From contig SXSC01000326.1 in assembly GCA_005792355.1 (NCBI GenBank), positions 1-46,729 of the forward strand: 46,729 nucleotides of DNA, read 5' to 3'. The notes under the pieces were generated by a model. It saw only the letters and a program-made list of their open reading frames with translations, was not told the DNA's origin and did not search any database. A program made the position numbers and the translations under genes. Positions 35,031-43,345 of the stretch are shown in pieces (position 1 is the stretch's first letter; every line of letters begins with the position of its first letter). The DNA comes from Opitutaceae bacterium. Its GTDB lineage: Bacteria > Verrucomicrobiota > Verrucomicrobiia > Opitutales > Opitutaceae.

Positions 35031-35271
35031 AACTCGGTTCGCGCAGCTGCAGTGAGAGCGAAAGGCGAACCTGCGAGGGCGGCGGGCGCATTGCAGAGCC
35101 GCAAGAAAGGCTGAGCTCACGAGTCGGCGCCGTGACCTGTCCGGCCTTCGCCCACCCGGGGTTTTCTGTGCACCAGGTGAATGGCACGGATGGTGCTTTG
35201 ATGATGCGTTCTGCCCATGCAGGGTTTGGGCAGCATGAATCCGGTCGCGAGGCCGGAAGACAGAAAAAACT

Positions 35272-35314
35272 GGGGCCGGCGTTAAGGGGTTATCGCCGGC
35301 CCCTTCTGTTTTTT
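35272..35314. terminator. Bidirectional intrinsic terminator
   Basis: A perfect 10-bp stem GGGGCCGGCG / CGCCGGCCCC (35272-35281, 35294-35303) has a 12-nt loop. It is followed by TTCTGTTTTTT and preceded by AAAAAACT, so it can terminate on both strands. It is placed between convergent genes. Confidence 0.85.
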
Positions 35315-35433
35315 CGGGCGCACCGCACCCGAAAAAGCACCGCGCCGAAGGCTCGGCGAAGGCGGGTGTCCACGAACACGGCCGCCGCCAAATCACCGGC
35401 GTGCCCGCCGACCGACCGCGGAATTCCCTGCTC

Positions 35434-36015
35434 TCAGTTCAACGCCGCCTGGATTCTCCCCTCGTACTCCGCGGTCGCGACGAGCCCGACCTTGCGGTCG
35501 CGAATCTGGCCGGTCCGATCGATCAGAAACGTCGTCGGGATGCCCTCTACTCCGCCAAAAGCCGCCACGATATTTTCATCGCCCATCACCAGCGGGTAGT
35601 TGATTCCGGCTTTCTTCGCGTACGCCCTCACCACGTCCGGCCCGGCCTGATCCAGCGACACCCCCACGATCACCAAACCATCCTTGCCGTACTTGCGCGC
35701 CAACTCGATGTAACCCGGGATCTCCTCCCGGCACGGCGGGCACCACGTCGCCCAAAAATCCACGACGACCACCTTGCCCTTGAACTCGTCCGACGACACC
35801 ACGGCGCCGTTCACGTCCTTGAGCTGCCAGGCCGGCGCCGGGCCCAGCTTCGGCAGCACCAGCGCCGATTTGGCCGGCGTCGCGCCCCCGCCGGCCTCGG
35901 GCTTGGTCGCCTTGGACGGAGTGGGCGACGCGGTCTCGCTCTGGCGCGAACAAGCCGCCGCGCCGAGCAGCAGCAAGCCGACGGAAAACCGGAGCGCGGG
36001 GGATAGTCTCTTCAT
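35434..36015 (-). CDS. TlpA-like thioredoxin-fold lipoprotein
   Basis: 193 aa from the ATG at 36015, chosen because it begins a lipoprotein signal (MKRLSPALRFSVGLLLLGAAACSRQ, with lipobox Cys22). A Pro/Ser/Thr linker (about 25-48) follows. Thioredoxin-like active site W91-C92-P-P-C95 sits in VVDFWATWCPPCREE; YPLVMGDENIVAAFGGVEGIPTTFLIDR includes the cis-Pro loop. It should reduce disulfides on the outer face of the inner membrane or in the periplasm, using electrons from a membrane donor not encoded nearby. It ends at the region with the bidirectional terminator and shares its strand with the LysR gene, 82 nt upstream. Confidence 0.88.
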   Translation of the reverse strand: MKRLSPALRFSVGLLLLGAAACSRQSETASPTPSKATKPEAGGGATPAKSALVLPKLGPAPAWQLKDVNGAVVSSDEFKGKVVVVDFWATWCPPCREEIPGYIELARKYGKDGLVIVGVSLDQAGPDVVRAYAKKAGINYPLVMGDENIVAAFGGVEGIPTTFLIDRTGQIRDRKVGLVATAEYEGRIQAALN

Positions 36016-36097
36016 AAAATAATGTCGCGTGACCATGGCCATGAGAGGCGCCACGGCAAATTTTCTTTCCGGATAAATCAGCGCACCATCGGCCGGC

Positions 36098-36997
36098 TCA
36101 CGAATCACGCATCTCCGGCAAATCCAGCCCGAGCGTCTCGATGAATTTCTTCATGGCCGGGGTCAGCACCCGCCCCTTCCGGTGCAAGATGGCGAGGGGC
36201 CGCGTGAAGGTCCGTCCCTTGAACTGCATCACCGCGAGCGTGCCCTGTTTGTGCTCCTGGGTGACCGTCGCCTGCGGCACGATTGCGATGCCGTGGTCAA
36301 TCTCGACGGCGCGTTTCACGGTTTCGATGTTGTCGAACTCCATCACGGGTTCGATCTCCAGCTTGTGCTCGCGGAAGATGATATCGACCGCCTTGCGCGT
36401 CGGGATGTCGGGGTCAAACCCGATGAACTTTTGCCCCACGAGTTCCTTGATCTCGATTTCGGTCCGTTTTGCCAGGGGATGCTGCGGGTGCGAGATGAGC
36501 ACCAGGTGATCGTTGCGAAACGGGAGCACTTCGATCTGGCGCTGCTTCAGGGGAAAGGCCACCAGCCCAAAATCCACCGAGTTGTGCAGGATGTCCTCGT
36601 ACACGAGATTCGAGCGGCGGTACTCGACGCGCACGTTGACCGCGGGAAAATCATGCAGGAATTTCTTGATGAACGGCGGCAGTTCGTGGAGGCCGATCGA
36701 ATAAATGGTGGAGATGCGAATCGTGCCGCTGATGACCTTCTTCATCTCCTGCAGCTCGGAGAGGAGCTTCTCGTAGGTGTGCAGCGTTTCCTTCGCCGCG
36801 TCGTAGACCCGGTGACCTTCGCGCGTCAGCTGAAACTGTTTCTGGCTGCGATCGATCAACAGCATCTTGAAGTGCCGCTCCATCGCGCGCGCCTGCTGGC
36901 TCACCGCCGACTGTGTGATTCCGTTCAACTTGGCTGACTTTGAAAAACTCTTGGTTTCCACCAAGTCCGCGAAGATTTTGAAATTTTCGATCTGCAT
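36098..36997 (-). CDS. LysR-family transcriptional regulator
   Basis: 299 aa from the ATG at 36997; a GTG start at 37051 would add 18 residues that do not fit the family. The HTH is SFSKSAKLNGITQSAVSQQARAMER (about 17-41), with MQIENFKIFADLVETKSF as the classic start. The effector domain starts at about 90 (GTIRISTIYSIGLHELPPF). It is divergent to yggS with a 74-bp gap holding a 10-bp palindrome (37050-37059). The target is not shown; LysR proteins often act on themselves and the divergent gene. Confidence 0.88.
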   Translation of the reverse strand: MQIENFKIFADLVETKSFSKSAKLNGITQSAVSQQARAMERHFKMLLIDRSQKQFQLTREGHRVYDAAKETLHTYEKLLSELQEMKKVISGTIRISTIYSIGLHELPPFIKKFLHDFPAVNVRVEYRRSNLVYEDILHNSVDFGLVAFPLKQRQIEVLPFRNDHLVLISHPQHPLAKRTEIEIKELVGQKFIGFDPDIPTRKAVDIIFREHKLEIEPVMEFDNIETVKRAVEIDHGIAIVPQATVTQEHKQGTLAVMQFKGRTFTRPLAILHRKGRVLTPAMKKFIETLGLDLPEMRDS

Positions 36998-37049
36998 GAT
37001 TAGCTGGCGTTGAGTTAAGTAGAATAGAAACTGTTTCCAGTCGTAAACC

Positions 37050-37059
37050 ACTAATTAGT
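37050..37059. promoter_or_regulatory. Palindrome in lysR-yggS divergent gap
   Basis: ACTAATTAGT is a perfect 10-bp palindrome in the 74-bp gap; it is a candidate binding site only. LysR sites usually read T-N11-A, which was not established here. Confidence 0.3.
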
Positions 37060-37071
37060 TCCGCTAACGCC

Positions 37072-37785
37072 ATGTTTCCCGCTTACGAGGAGTTCGTCCG
37101 CCGCGCCAATGCGCTTCGCGCCGAGATTGCCGCCACCTGCGCCCGCGCCGGCCGCGACCCCGGCACCGTGGAGCTGCTCGCGGTCACCAAGACGCATCCG
37201 GCCGCCGCCGCGGACTACGCCGCCCGCTACGGCCTTCGCGCCGTCGGCGAAAACCGCGTCCAGGAAGGGATCGAGAAGCGCGGACAGATCGCCCCGGCCT
37301 CCGCTCAACTGCGCTGGGAACTCATCGGCCATCTGCAATCCAACAAGGCCCGGCTCGCGGTCCAACACTTCGACCGTGTGCAAAGCGTCGACAGCGAGAA
37401 GCTGCTCCTCCACCTCGACCGGGCAGCGGGGGAACTTGGGAAACCCCTCCCCATTCTGCTGCAAATCAATGCCGGTCACGATCCGGCGAAATTTGGCGCC
37501 GATCCCGCCGACGCCCGGCGCCTGCTCGAGACTGCGCTGGCCAGGGCGCATCTCCGCATCGACGGCCTGATGACGATCGCTCCGCTCGGCGCCACGCCGG
37601 CTGAAACCGCCGCGCACGCCGAGCGGACCTTCGCCGCCCTCCGCATGCTGCGCGACGAGCTCGCGACGCGCTGCGGGGTGCCGCTGCGGGAACTCTCGAT
37701 GGGCATGACGGCGGATCTCGCCCCGGCGATCGCCGCCGGCAGCACGATGTTGCGCGTGGGCACCGCTCTATTCGGCGCCCGCTAG
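37072..37785 (+). CDS. yggS: YggS-family PLP homeostasis protein
   Basis: 237 aa. PLP-binding Lys40 in LLAVTKTHP, then GENRVQEGIEKR and WELIGHLQSNKAR match the family strongly; LSMGMTADLAPAIAAGSTMLRVGTALFG is the family C-terminus. It is an alanine-racemase-like single-domain protein that holds PLP and influences vitamin B6 and amino-acid balance. ATG at 37072. The following SirB1-like gene starts 66 nt later on the same strand. Confidence 0.92.
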   Translation: MFPAYEEFVRRANALRAEIAATCARAGRDPGTVELLAVTKTHPAAAADYAARYGLRAVGENRVQEGIEKRGQIAPASAQLRWELIGHLQSNKARLAVQHFDRVQSVDSEKLLLHLDRAAGELGKPLPILLQINAGHDPAKFGADPADARRLLETALARAHLRIDGLMTIAPLGATPAETAAHAERTFAALRMLRDELATRCGVPLRELSMGMTADLAPAIAAGSTMLRVGTALFGAR

Positions 37786-37851
37786 CGAATATCTTGCGCC
37801 CTGATCCGTTTCCGGGTTGCGCCGCCGGCGAAAAGTTTTTCGTCTCAACCC

Positions 37852-38724
37852 GTGGAAATCGAAACCCTCGGCGCCGAAGAAAGTGCCGCGCTCGTCAGCC
37901 TGCTCGACGATCCGAGTCCGGTCGTGCGACGCGGGCTCCTGGCCCGGTTCACCCAACTCGGGCTGGCCGCGGCGCCGGTGCTCCAGGCCACCGCCCGCGG
38001 CCCGAACCGCGCGCTCGCCAGCCACGCCGCGTGGTACCTCGCCGAGTTGAAGTTCATCGACCCGGTCGCGGAGTTTCGCGATTTCATCCGCTCCCTCAAC
38101 TACGAGCTCGAAACCGGTGCCCTGTTGCTGGCGCGCACCGTCACGCCGGAACTGGATGCGGGCGCCTGCCTCACGCAGCTCGACCAGATCGCCGCGCGCT
38201 GCGGCGAATTGATCGTCGAACCCTCGTCGGCCCGCGAAAAATGCCGCGTGATCAACCGCGTGCTCTTTCACGAGTGGGGTTTTCGCGGCAACGTGGAGCA
38301 CTACACCGATCCGCGGAACAGTTTTCTCGATCAGGTGCTCGCCCGCCGCACCGGCATCCCGCTCTCGCTGAGCATCGTCTACCTGCTCGTCGCCGGGCGG
38401 CTGGGCCTGGAACTCGCGCCGGTCGGCCTGCCCGGGCACTTCATCGTCGGCTGCTTCTCCGATGACCTGCCGTTCTTCGTCGATCCGTTCGACCGCGGCC
38501 TCTTCCGCGATCCGGACGAGATTTTCGAATTGCTGCGGGCCAAAAAAATCCAACCCAAGCTCAGCGATCTCGCGCCCACCCCTGTGCGCGAAGTGCTGTG
38601 TCGCAACTGCCGCAATCTCGTAAACCACTATACCGCCTCGGGCGAACCCGCGCGGGCCCGGCTCTTTGCCCAGTTTGTCGAGGAGTTCGAAGCCGCCTAC
38701 GAAAAACACGCGAAGTCGCCCTAA
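37852..38724 (+). CDS. SirB1-type transglutaminase-like protein
   Basis: 290 aa from a GTG start. The first 65 residues look like HEAT-type helices (VVRRGLLARFTQLGLAAAPVLQ). The core matches the SirB1/UPF0162 transglutaminase-like family: NRVLFHEWGFRGNVEHYTDPRNSFLDQVLARRTGIPLSLSIVY, with a His in GLPGHFIVG. The usual catalytic Cys is not evident in this core, so the enzyme activity is uncertain. Function is not established for the family. It lies between yggS and aroE on one strand; an operon is possible. Confidence 0.8.
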   Translation: MEIETLGAEESAALVSLLDDPSPVVRRGLLARFTQLGLAAAPVLQATARGPNRALASHAAWYLAELKFIDPVAEFRDFIRSLNYELETGALLLARTVTPELDAGACLTQLDQIAARCGELIVEPSSAREKCRVINRVLFHEWGFRGNVEHYTDPRNSFLDQVLARRTGIPLSLSIVYLLVAGRLGLELAPVGLPGHFIVGCFSDDLPFFVDPFDRGLFRDPDEIFELLRAKKIQPKLSDLAPTPVREVLCRNCRNLVNHYTASGEPARARLFAQFVEEFEAAYEKHAKSP

Positions 38725-38807
38725 TCTCGCTCGTTTCCCTTTCCCGCCCTCATGCTCCTGTCAGCTTGAGTCCCGACGAAAGCCGAACCGACGGAGAACG
38801 CGGAACG

Positions 38808-39722
38808 ATGTCCGGCCCAGATCCAATTTACCGCCTGCCCGATCTGGAGTCCTGGTCGCGCCCCGGCACGTCGCTCGCGGTGCTCGGCCACCCGATCAAG
38901 CACTCGATCAGCCCGGCGATGCACAATGCGGCCCTCGCCGCGCTTGCGCGCACCGATCCCCGCTTCGCCGACTGGCGGTATTTCCGCTTCGAGGTCCACC
39001 CGGATGACCTGCCGCGCGCCCTCGCGCTTCTCCACGCCAAACGCTTCCGCGGGATCAATCTCACCGTCCCGCACAAGGTCCTCGCCTTCGATCGCGTCGC
39101 CGGGATCGACGCAGCCGCGCAGCCGGTCGGTGCCGTGAACACGCTGCTGTTTGGAGAAGAGGGCTGGCGCGGTTTCAACACCGACGGTTATGGCCTCGCC
39201 AGCGCCATCCGCGAGACCCTTGCCCGCGAACTGTACGGCGCCCACGTCATCTTGCTCGGGGCCGGCGGCGCCGCGCGGGGCGCGGGGGTCGAGTGCCTTC
39301 AACGCGGCTGCGCGTCGCTTTCCATCGGCAATCGCACCCGTGCCAATCTCGAGAAACTCCTCGTGACCCTGGCTCCCGTCGCCAGCCGGACTCCCGTCCG
39401 CGGCTTCGATCCGTCCTCTCCGCCCGCGGATCTTCCCGCGGACGCCCTGGTGATCAACGCCACCAGCGCGGGCCTGCGTGAAACGGATCCCCTGCCGATC
39501 GCTCTCGGCACCCTCCCCCGCCCCGCCGCGGTCTTCGACATGATCTACAACCCGCCGCAGACGCCGTTGCTCCGCGCCGCCACTGCACTCGGCGTGCCCA
39601 CCGCGAACGGCCTCAGCATGCTCGTCCATCAGGGGGCGAAGGCACTCGAGATCTGGAGTGGAATACCGGCGGCGGAAACCGCTCCGACGATGGCCGCCGC
39701 GGCGCACGCGGCGCTCGCTTGA
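38808..39722 (+). CDS. aroE: Shikimate dehydrogenase
   Basis: 304 aa from the ATG at 38808; the upstream frame overlaps the previous gene and has no family residues. Substrate-binding SIS (33-35, in HPIKHSISPAMHN), catalytic Lys90 in NLTVPHK, Asp126 in GFNTDGYGL and the NADP-binding GAGGAARG (151-158) are all in place. The C-terminus has FDMIYNPPQTPLL and NGLSMLVHQGAKALEIW. It reduces 3-dehydroshikimate to shikimate in aromatic amino acid synthesis. It has an N-terminal extension of about 20 residues relative to the shortest homologues. Confidence 0.95.
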   Translation: MSGPDPIYRLPDLESWSRPGTSLAVLGHPIKHSISPAMHNAALAALARTDPRFADWRYFRFEVHPDDLPRALALLHAKRFRGINLTVPHKVLAFDRVAGIDAAAQPVGAVNTLLFGEEGWRGFNTDGYGLASAIRETLARELYGAHVILLGAGGAARGAGVECLQRGCASLSIGNRTRANLEKLLVTLAPVASRTPVRGFDPSSPPADLPADALVINATSAGLRETDPLPIALGTLPRPAAVFDMIYNPPQTPLLRAATALGVPTANGLSMLVHQGAKALEIWSGIPAAETAPTMAAAAHAALA

Positions 39723-39752
39723 CTACGCCGACAGGTGCGCAAATCTACCTAA

Positions 39753-39929
39753 ATGCCGCTGTCGTCCAGTCCTACTGCGAAGAAGATTGCCCGTAAACCA
39801 CGGCCCCGGGCGCGAAGACGTTTCGGGCGCCGCGTCGGGCCGTCTTTCGCGGACGGCATGAGACCCTTCATCGGCATGATCAAAGACGCACCGCCCGATC
39901 TCTCGATGCGTGAAGGCTTCGGCGATTAG
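39753..39929 (+). CDS. Small antitoxin-like protein upstream of PIN toxin
   Basis: 58 aa: MPLSSSPTAKKIARKPRPRARRRF near the N-terminus is basic, and the C-terminal FIGMIKDAPPDLSMREGFGD resembles the toxin-binding tails of PIN-associated antitoxins. It overlaps the PIN gene by 20 nt in another frame. It lacks a recognisable standard DNA-binding fold, so the antitoxin role rests on position and tail. Confidence 0.6.
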   Translation: MPLSSSPTAKKIARKPRPRARRRFGRRVGPSFADGMRPFIGMIKDAPPDLSMREGFGD

Positions 39930-40329
39930 ATACATCATCGACGCCGGGCCGTTGGTCGGTGCGCTCTCGCGGTGCGACCAGTGGCACGCTCGGAGTGCAG
40001 GTGTCATCGCCACGCTCGATGAGCCGGGTTTTTCCACGGAGGTCGTGTTTGGCGAGGCTTGCCACCTGTTGAAGTTCGAGCGCACCGCCATGCACGCGCT
40101 AATCCGACAAGTTGCCGAACGACGGCTCAATCTAATCCCTATTTGGGAAGTCCATGGGACACGTGCGGCCGAATTGCTGGCGGCCTATCCCCAGATGGAT
40201 GCCGGCGACGCGTCGCTCGTGGTCCTCTCAGAGCAATTTCCCAAGGCGAGAATCATCACGACCGACGTGCGTGATTTCACCGTCTATCGTCGCTTCCGCC
40301 ACGAACCCCTGCCGCGGATCCACCCGTAG
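39910..40329 (+). CDS. PIN-domain toxin (VapC-like)
   Basis: 139 aa from a GTG start. The PIN fold is seen as YIIDAGPLVGAL with Asp11, then EVVFGEACHLL, DAGDASLVVLSEQ and IITTDVRDF, which supply the conserved acidic residues. PIN-domain toxins cleave RNA when not held by an antitoxin. The 58-aa gene that overlaps its start is the likely antitoxin. It follows aroE, with prepilin peptidase 27 nt downstream. Confidence 0.82.
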   Translation: MKASAIRYIIDAGPLVGALSRCDQWHARSAGVIATLDEPGFSTEVVFGEACHLLKFERTAMHALIRQVAERRLNLIPIWEVHGTRAAELLAAYPQMDAGDASLVVLSEQFPKARIITTDVRDFTVYRRFRHEPLPRIHP

Positions 40330-40356
40330 TCACCCAGCCAACTCTCTCGCCACACG

Positions 40357-41700
40357 ATGTTCGACTACGCTCAATTCTCCGCCGCGTTTCCGTGGTTCTT
40401 TCCGCTATGGGCCCTGCTGTTCGGGGCCTGCGTGGGAAGCTTTCTCAATGTCGTCATCTACCGCCTGCCCAAGGAGGAGTCGATCGTCTCGCCGGGCTCG
40501 CATTGCGGCTGCGGCCAGCCGATCCGGTGGTACGACAACCTCCCCATCCTCTCGTGGCTTCTCCTGCGCGGTCGCGCCCGGTGCTGCGGGCGGGCGTTTT
40601 CATTCCGCTATCCCTTTGTCGAGCTGCTCACCGCGCTGCTCTTTGTCGCCTGCTGGTTGAAGTTCCCGCCGCAGGTCGCGGTCTGCGGCTGGATTTTTCT
40701 CAGCTGCCTCATCGCCGCGACGTTCATCGACCTGGATCACTTCATCATCCCGGATGTGTTCACCATCGGGCTCGGGGTGTGCGGCGTGCTGCTGTCGTCC
40801 CTGATCCCCGCGCTGCACGGTCACGGCGGGGGGGCGACGCTCGATAGCAGCCTCCGGTCAGGGCTCGCGTCGCTCCAAGGCCTGCTCATTGGGTCGAGCT
40901 TGGTTCTGTGGATAGGAATTCTCGCCGAGGCCATATTGCGAAAACAGGCGATGGGCTTTGGTGACGTAAAATTTGTGGGTGCGATTGGGGCTTTTTGCGG
41001 CTGGCAAGGCGCGGTCGCCGCGGTGTTTGGCGGCGCCTGTGTTGGCACCGTGTGGGTCGCGCTTGCGATGGCTTGGCAAAAGGTCTCCGGAAAACGTTCG
41101 CCAATGAATCCCCCGACGGAAGCGCCTCAGGAGGAGGATTCCACGCCCGCTGTGAATTATTGGGATGTTTCGACCACAGGAGCGGGAGTCATCGGAGTCG
41201 GGATTTCGTTTCTTTGGCCGGCTTCGTACGGCCAAACCAGCGATCTTCTTGCCGTAAACAGCTTGCGGGCGGGAACATCGTCGCTGCACGGACTCCTGAT
41301 GTGCTCAGGCGTGATGCTGTGGCTCACGCTGCTGCTGCCGTTCGCGTTCAGGAACGACACACTCGCGTTTAGCATCATCAGATTCGCCGGCGCAATCGGT
41401 GCCTTCTGTCGTTGGCAAGATGGCGTGAAGGGTCTGGCGGTGGCCGCACTTTGGGCCGCAGTTGCTGGATTGTCGGTTGCGGGAGCGTGGTGGATTGTCG
41501 CGCTGGTCAGGAGAAAATTTCCAGCGCTGGAGGTAACCGGCTCGGGAAGTGTTGCACCAGTGACGGACGAACCCGTTCCTCTGGGCTTTGGAGTTCATGT
41601 ACCATTTGGCCCGATGCTCGCAATCGCAGGCGGTCTCTATTTTCTGTTCGTCCGCGAATGGGTGGCCGCTTGGTTTGACGAGGTGGGGATGTTGTTCTGA
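40357..41700 (+). CDS. Prepilin peptidase (A24) with internal duplication of the C-terminal half
   Basis: 447 aa versus the usual about 250-290. N-terminal VGSFLNVVIYRLP and a Cys-rich zinc-binding loop (C50, C52, C76, C77, around IRWYDNLPILSWLLLRGRARCC) are standard. The two catalytic aspartates are in FIDLDHFIIPD (D125/D127) and GFGDVK (D203). After residue about 250 a linker leads to a second copy of residues about 138-247 at 275-389: SLRAGTSSLHGLLM parallels SLRSGLASLQGLLI, and IIRFAGAIGAFCRWQ parallels VKFVGAIGAFCGWQ. The copy has lost the GxGD motif (AFSI instead). The normal C-terminal segment (VPFGPMLAIAGGLYFLF) follows. It probably processes type IV prepilins or type II pseudopilins in the inner membrane. 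The duplicated helices may be structural. Confidence 0.88.
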   Translation: MFDYAQFSAAFPWFFPLWALLFGACVGSFLNVVIYRLPKEESIVSPGSHCGCGQPIRWYDNLPILSWLLLRGRARCCGRAFSFRYPFVELLTALLFVACWLKFPPQVAVCGWIFLSCLIAATFIDLDHFIIPDVFTIGLGVCGVLLSSLIPALHGHGGGATLDSSLRSGLASLQGLLIGSSLVLWIGILAEAILRKQAMGFGDVKFVGAIGAFCGWQGAVAAVFGGACVGTVWVALAMAWQKVSGKRSPMNPPTEAPQEEDSTPAVNYWDVSTTGAGVIGVGISFLWPASYGQTSDLLAVNSLRAGTSSLHGLLMCSGVMLWLTLLLPFAFRNDTLAFSIIRFAGAIGAFCRWQDGVKGLAVAALWAAVAGLSVAGAWWIVALVRRKFPALEVTGSGSVAPVTDEPVPLGFGVHVPFGPMLAIAGGLYFLFVREWVAAWFDEVGMLF

Positions 41701-41816
41701 ACCCAGATTCCTAAATTACGCTGCCTGATGAATGATTGGTTCGAGCAAGCCAAGCGAACAGTCTGTCAGCTTGCTTTCAGATTGCCAAGGGCCCGCCCCA
41801 GGCCGAGATTTCAATC

Positions 41817-42047
41817 GTGACCCAACTGCTAGAAAAGGCCATGAAGCGCGTCGCGGCCCTCCCGGTGAATGAACAGAACGCTTTCGCTTCGTTCATTCTA
41901 GCGGAATTGGAATCGGAGCGACGCTGGGACGAGCTTTTTGCATCGTCGCAGGACGCGTTGTCCGAAATGGCGGCACTGGCCGTAGCAGAGGAAGCCGACG
42001 GGAAAACAGCGGAGCTGGATCTCGAACGTGATTTCGCGAAGAACTGA
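41817..42047 (+). CDS. Antitoxin partner of RelE/ParE-type toxin
   Basis: 76 aa from a GTG start (MTQLLEKAMKRVAALPVNEQNAFASFILAELESERRWDELFASS). This sequence type, with ILAELESERRWDELF, is a typical antitoxin partner of the ParE/RelE toxin that follows. It overlaps the toxin start by 20 nt. An in-frame GTG at 41736 would add 27 unrelated residues. Confidence 0.78.
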   Translation: MTQLLEKAMKRVAALPVNEQNAFASFILAELESERRWDELFASSQDALSEMAALAVAEEADGKTAELDLERDFAKN

Positions 42048-42300
42048 GGGGTTCAAGCAGCAACTCGCTGCCCTCCCACTTCAGATTCAGAAACAGGCGC
42101 GGGTCGCCTATCTCTTCTGGCGGGACAACCCGAACCACCCCGGACTGCATTTCAAGAAAATCCACGCAAAAGAACAAATCTGGTCGGTCCGTATCAATAA
42201 CGACTATCGCGCGGCGGGAATCAGATCCGGCGGTCGGATCTTATGGTTTTGGATCGGCTCGCACGCCGACTTCGACAAACTCCTGCGGACGCGGAGGTGA
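42028..42300 (+). CDS. RelE/ParE-type toxin
   Basis: 90 aa from a GTG start overlapping the antitoxin by 20 nt. The fold is recognisable from FKQQLAALPLQIQKQARVAY, LHFKKIHAKEQIWSVRINNDYRAAG and WFWIGSHADFDKLL, as in the RelE/ParE family. Such toxins usually act as ribosome-dependent mRNases or gyrase poisons; which applies is not evident. The basic and aromatic residues are intact, so the protein looks functional. Confidence 0.82.
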   Translation: MISRRTEGFKQQLAALPLQIQKQARVAYLFWRDNPNHPGLHFKKIHAKEQIWSVRINNDYRAAGIRSGGRILWFWIGSHADFDKLLRTRR

Positions 42301-42343
42301 CGAGCGAGCGCAGCCAGTGAGTAGTGCCCCGGTCGCACCCTTG

Positions 42344-43345
42344 TCAGAAATATTGCGCCATGAGGCGCCGCAGCACGGGCCGCACCGTGCGCGCCAGAAT
42401 CGGGTTGGCGTAGCCCATCCACGCCACCGGTGTCGTGGTGTCGAGCGGCACGCGCAACGCCGCCCCGCCGGGGGCCTCAATCACACAGCCCGCCTCGCGC
42501 GCGATCAGCTCGGTGCAGATGTCGTACGGGTGGCAGCAGAGGGTCGCGTTGGAATATCCGAGTTTCGAATACGCCGGCGGTCGCAAATCGCCGAGCATCC
42601 GGTCATGGCCGGCGATGAGTTCGAAGAGCTGGCCTCCCGTGGAGAGATACTGATCGTCGAAGACCAGCTGGCCGCCGTTTTTCCCCAGCACCCCCAGCTC
42701 GCGCCACAGCGACTCCTCAATCGTGCCGAGCAACCCCTTGCCCTCCGGGAAAAAACGCGCGATCGACGCGAAGCCGTGCTCGAAGTGGCGGGCCCGCGAG
42801 GGTCGCGGCCTCCAGCGGCGCCGCGTGCGGGCCGCGAGGTCGAGCGTCTCCGCGACCACCCCCCGACCGACGATCGCGCTCAGCTGATCGGCGAAACCGT
42901 GTTTGGTGGTCGGCAATTCCGTCATCGCCGCCACCACGATGTCACCGAGGTGGGTGCGCGCCCCGCGCTGCGGCGCCAGGGCGGCGAGAATCCACGCCGA
43001 CCGTTTGTCATACATGAGGCTCCGCGTGCCGTCGATCGGGTCGAGGATACACTTGACGATCGTCTGCCGCGCAGCGGTGCCGCGCGGAAACGTCGTCGCG
43101 CCGTCCTCCAGCCCTTCCATCACAATCTCCACCGGCCACGCGCGCGGCCAGTGCCGCTCAAACCACCCGAGGATGGCCTCCTCACTCAGCCGATCGATGT
43201 AGTAGATCGTGTCGGCCGCCGTGACGGCCGCCACCCGGGAGAATTTCGCCGCATGTTTGGCGCGCGCGGTGACCAGGGTGTCGCGAATGTGGTCCTGCAA
43301 GGCGCACAGCAGCCGGCGCGCCTGGACAAGTTGGGTCCCGGTCAT
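42344..43345 (-). CDS. Inositol-monophosphatase-family protein
   Basis: 333 aa. The metal-binding motif DPIDGTRS (102-109) and the upstream acidic stretch (MEGLEDG, about 76-82) define the FIG/IMPase fold, but the rest diverges from classical IMPase (for instance SLMYDKRSAW and a long DKQ-free C-terminal half). A sugar-phosphate or inositol-phosphate phosphatase is likely; the substrate is unknown. Its start ATG overlaps the galK stop (ATGA), so it is co-translated with galactokinase, hinting at a sugar phosphate substrate. Confidence 0.82.
   Translation of the reverse strand: MTGTQLVQARRLLCALQDHIRDTLVTARAKHAAKFSRVAAVTAADTIYYIDRLSEEAILGWFERHWPRAWPVEIVMEGLEDGATTFPRGTAARQTIVKCILDPIDGTRSLMYDKRSAWILAALAPQRGARTHLGDIVVAAMTELPTTKHGFADQLSAIVGRGVVAETLDLAARTRRRWRPRPSRARHFEHGFASIARFFPEGKGLLGTIEESLWRELGVLGKNGGQLVFDDQYLSTGGQLFELIAGHDRMLGDLRPPAYSKLGYSNATLCCHPYDICTELIAREAGCVIEAPGGAALRVPLDTTTPVAWMGYANPILARTVRPVLRRLMAQYF

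Larger units (their letters stand above)
34970..35433. other. 464-bp gene-free region: repeat, hairpins, terminator
   Basis: Between convergent genes (GH3-type, plus; TlpA-like, minus). In order: a solo copy of the RAYT-end repeat (35002-35030), an inverted repeat GGTTCGC/GCGAACC (35036-35042, 35065-35071), a stretch with small hairpins, CTGCCC/GGGCAG near 35209-35232 and CCGGTC/GGCCGG near 35241-35256, and a strong terminator (35272-35314). Frames through it have no protein features. The stretch before the terminator could be a small structured RNA, but I could not match it to 6S, SRP, RNase P or a known riboswitch. Confidence 0.6.

Noticed and set aside
35140..35314. SRP RNA, 6S RNA, RNase P RNA or a known riboswitch
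   Set aside because: None of the conserved cores I know (for instance the GGAAGGNAGCAG type of SRP or the GAGGAAAGTCC of RNase P) is present on either strand.
42300..42330. Copy of the 6577-6654 repeat at the end of the RelE/ParE gene
   Set aside because: Only a short GAGCGAGCGCAGCCAGTGAG motif is similar; too short and too degenerate to call the same repeat.
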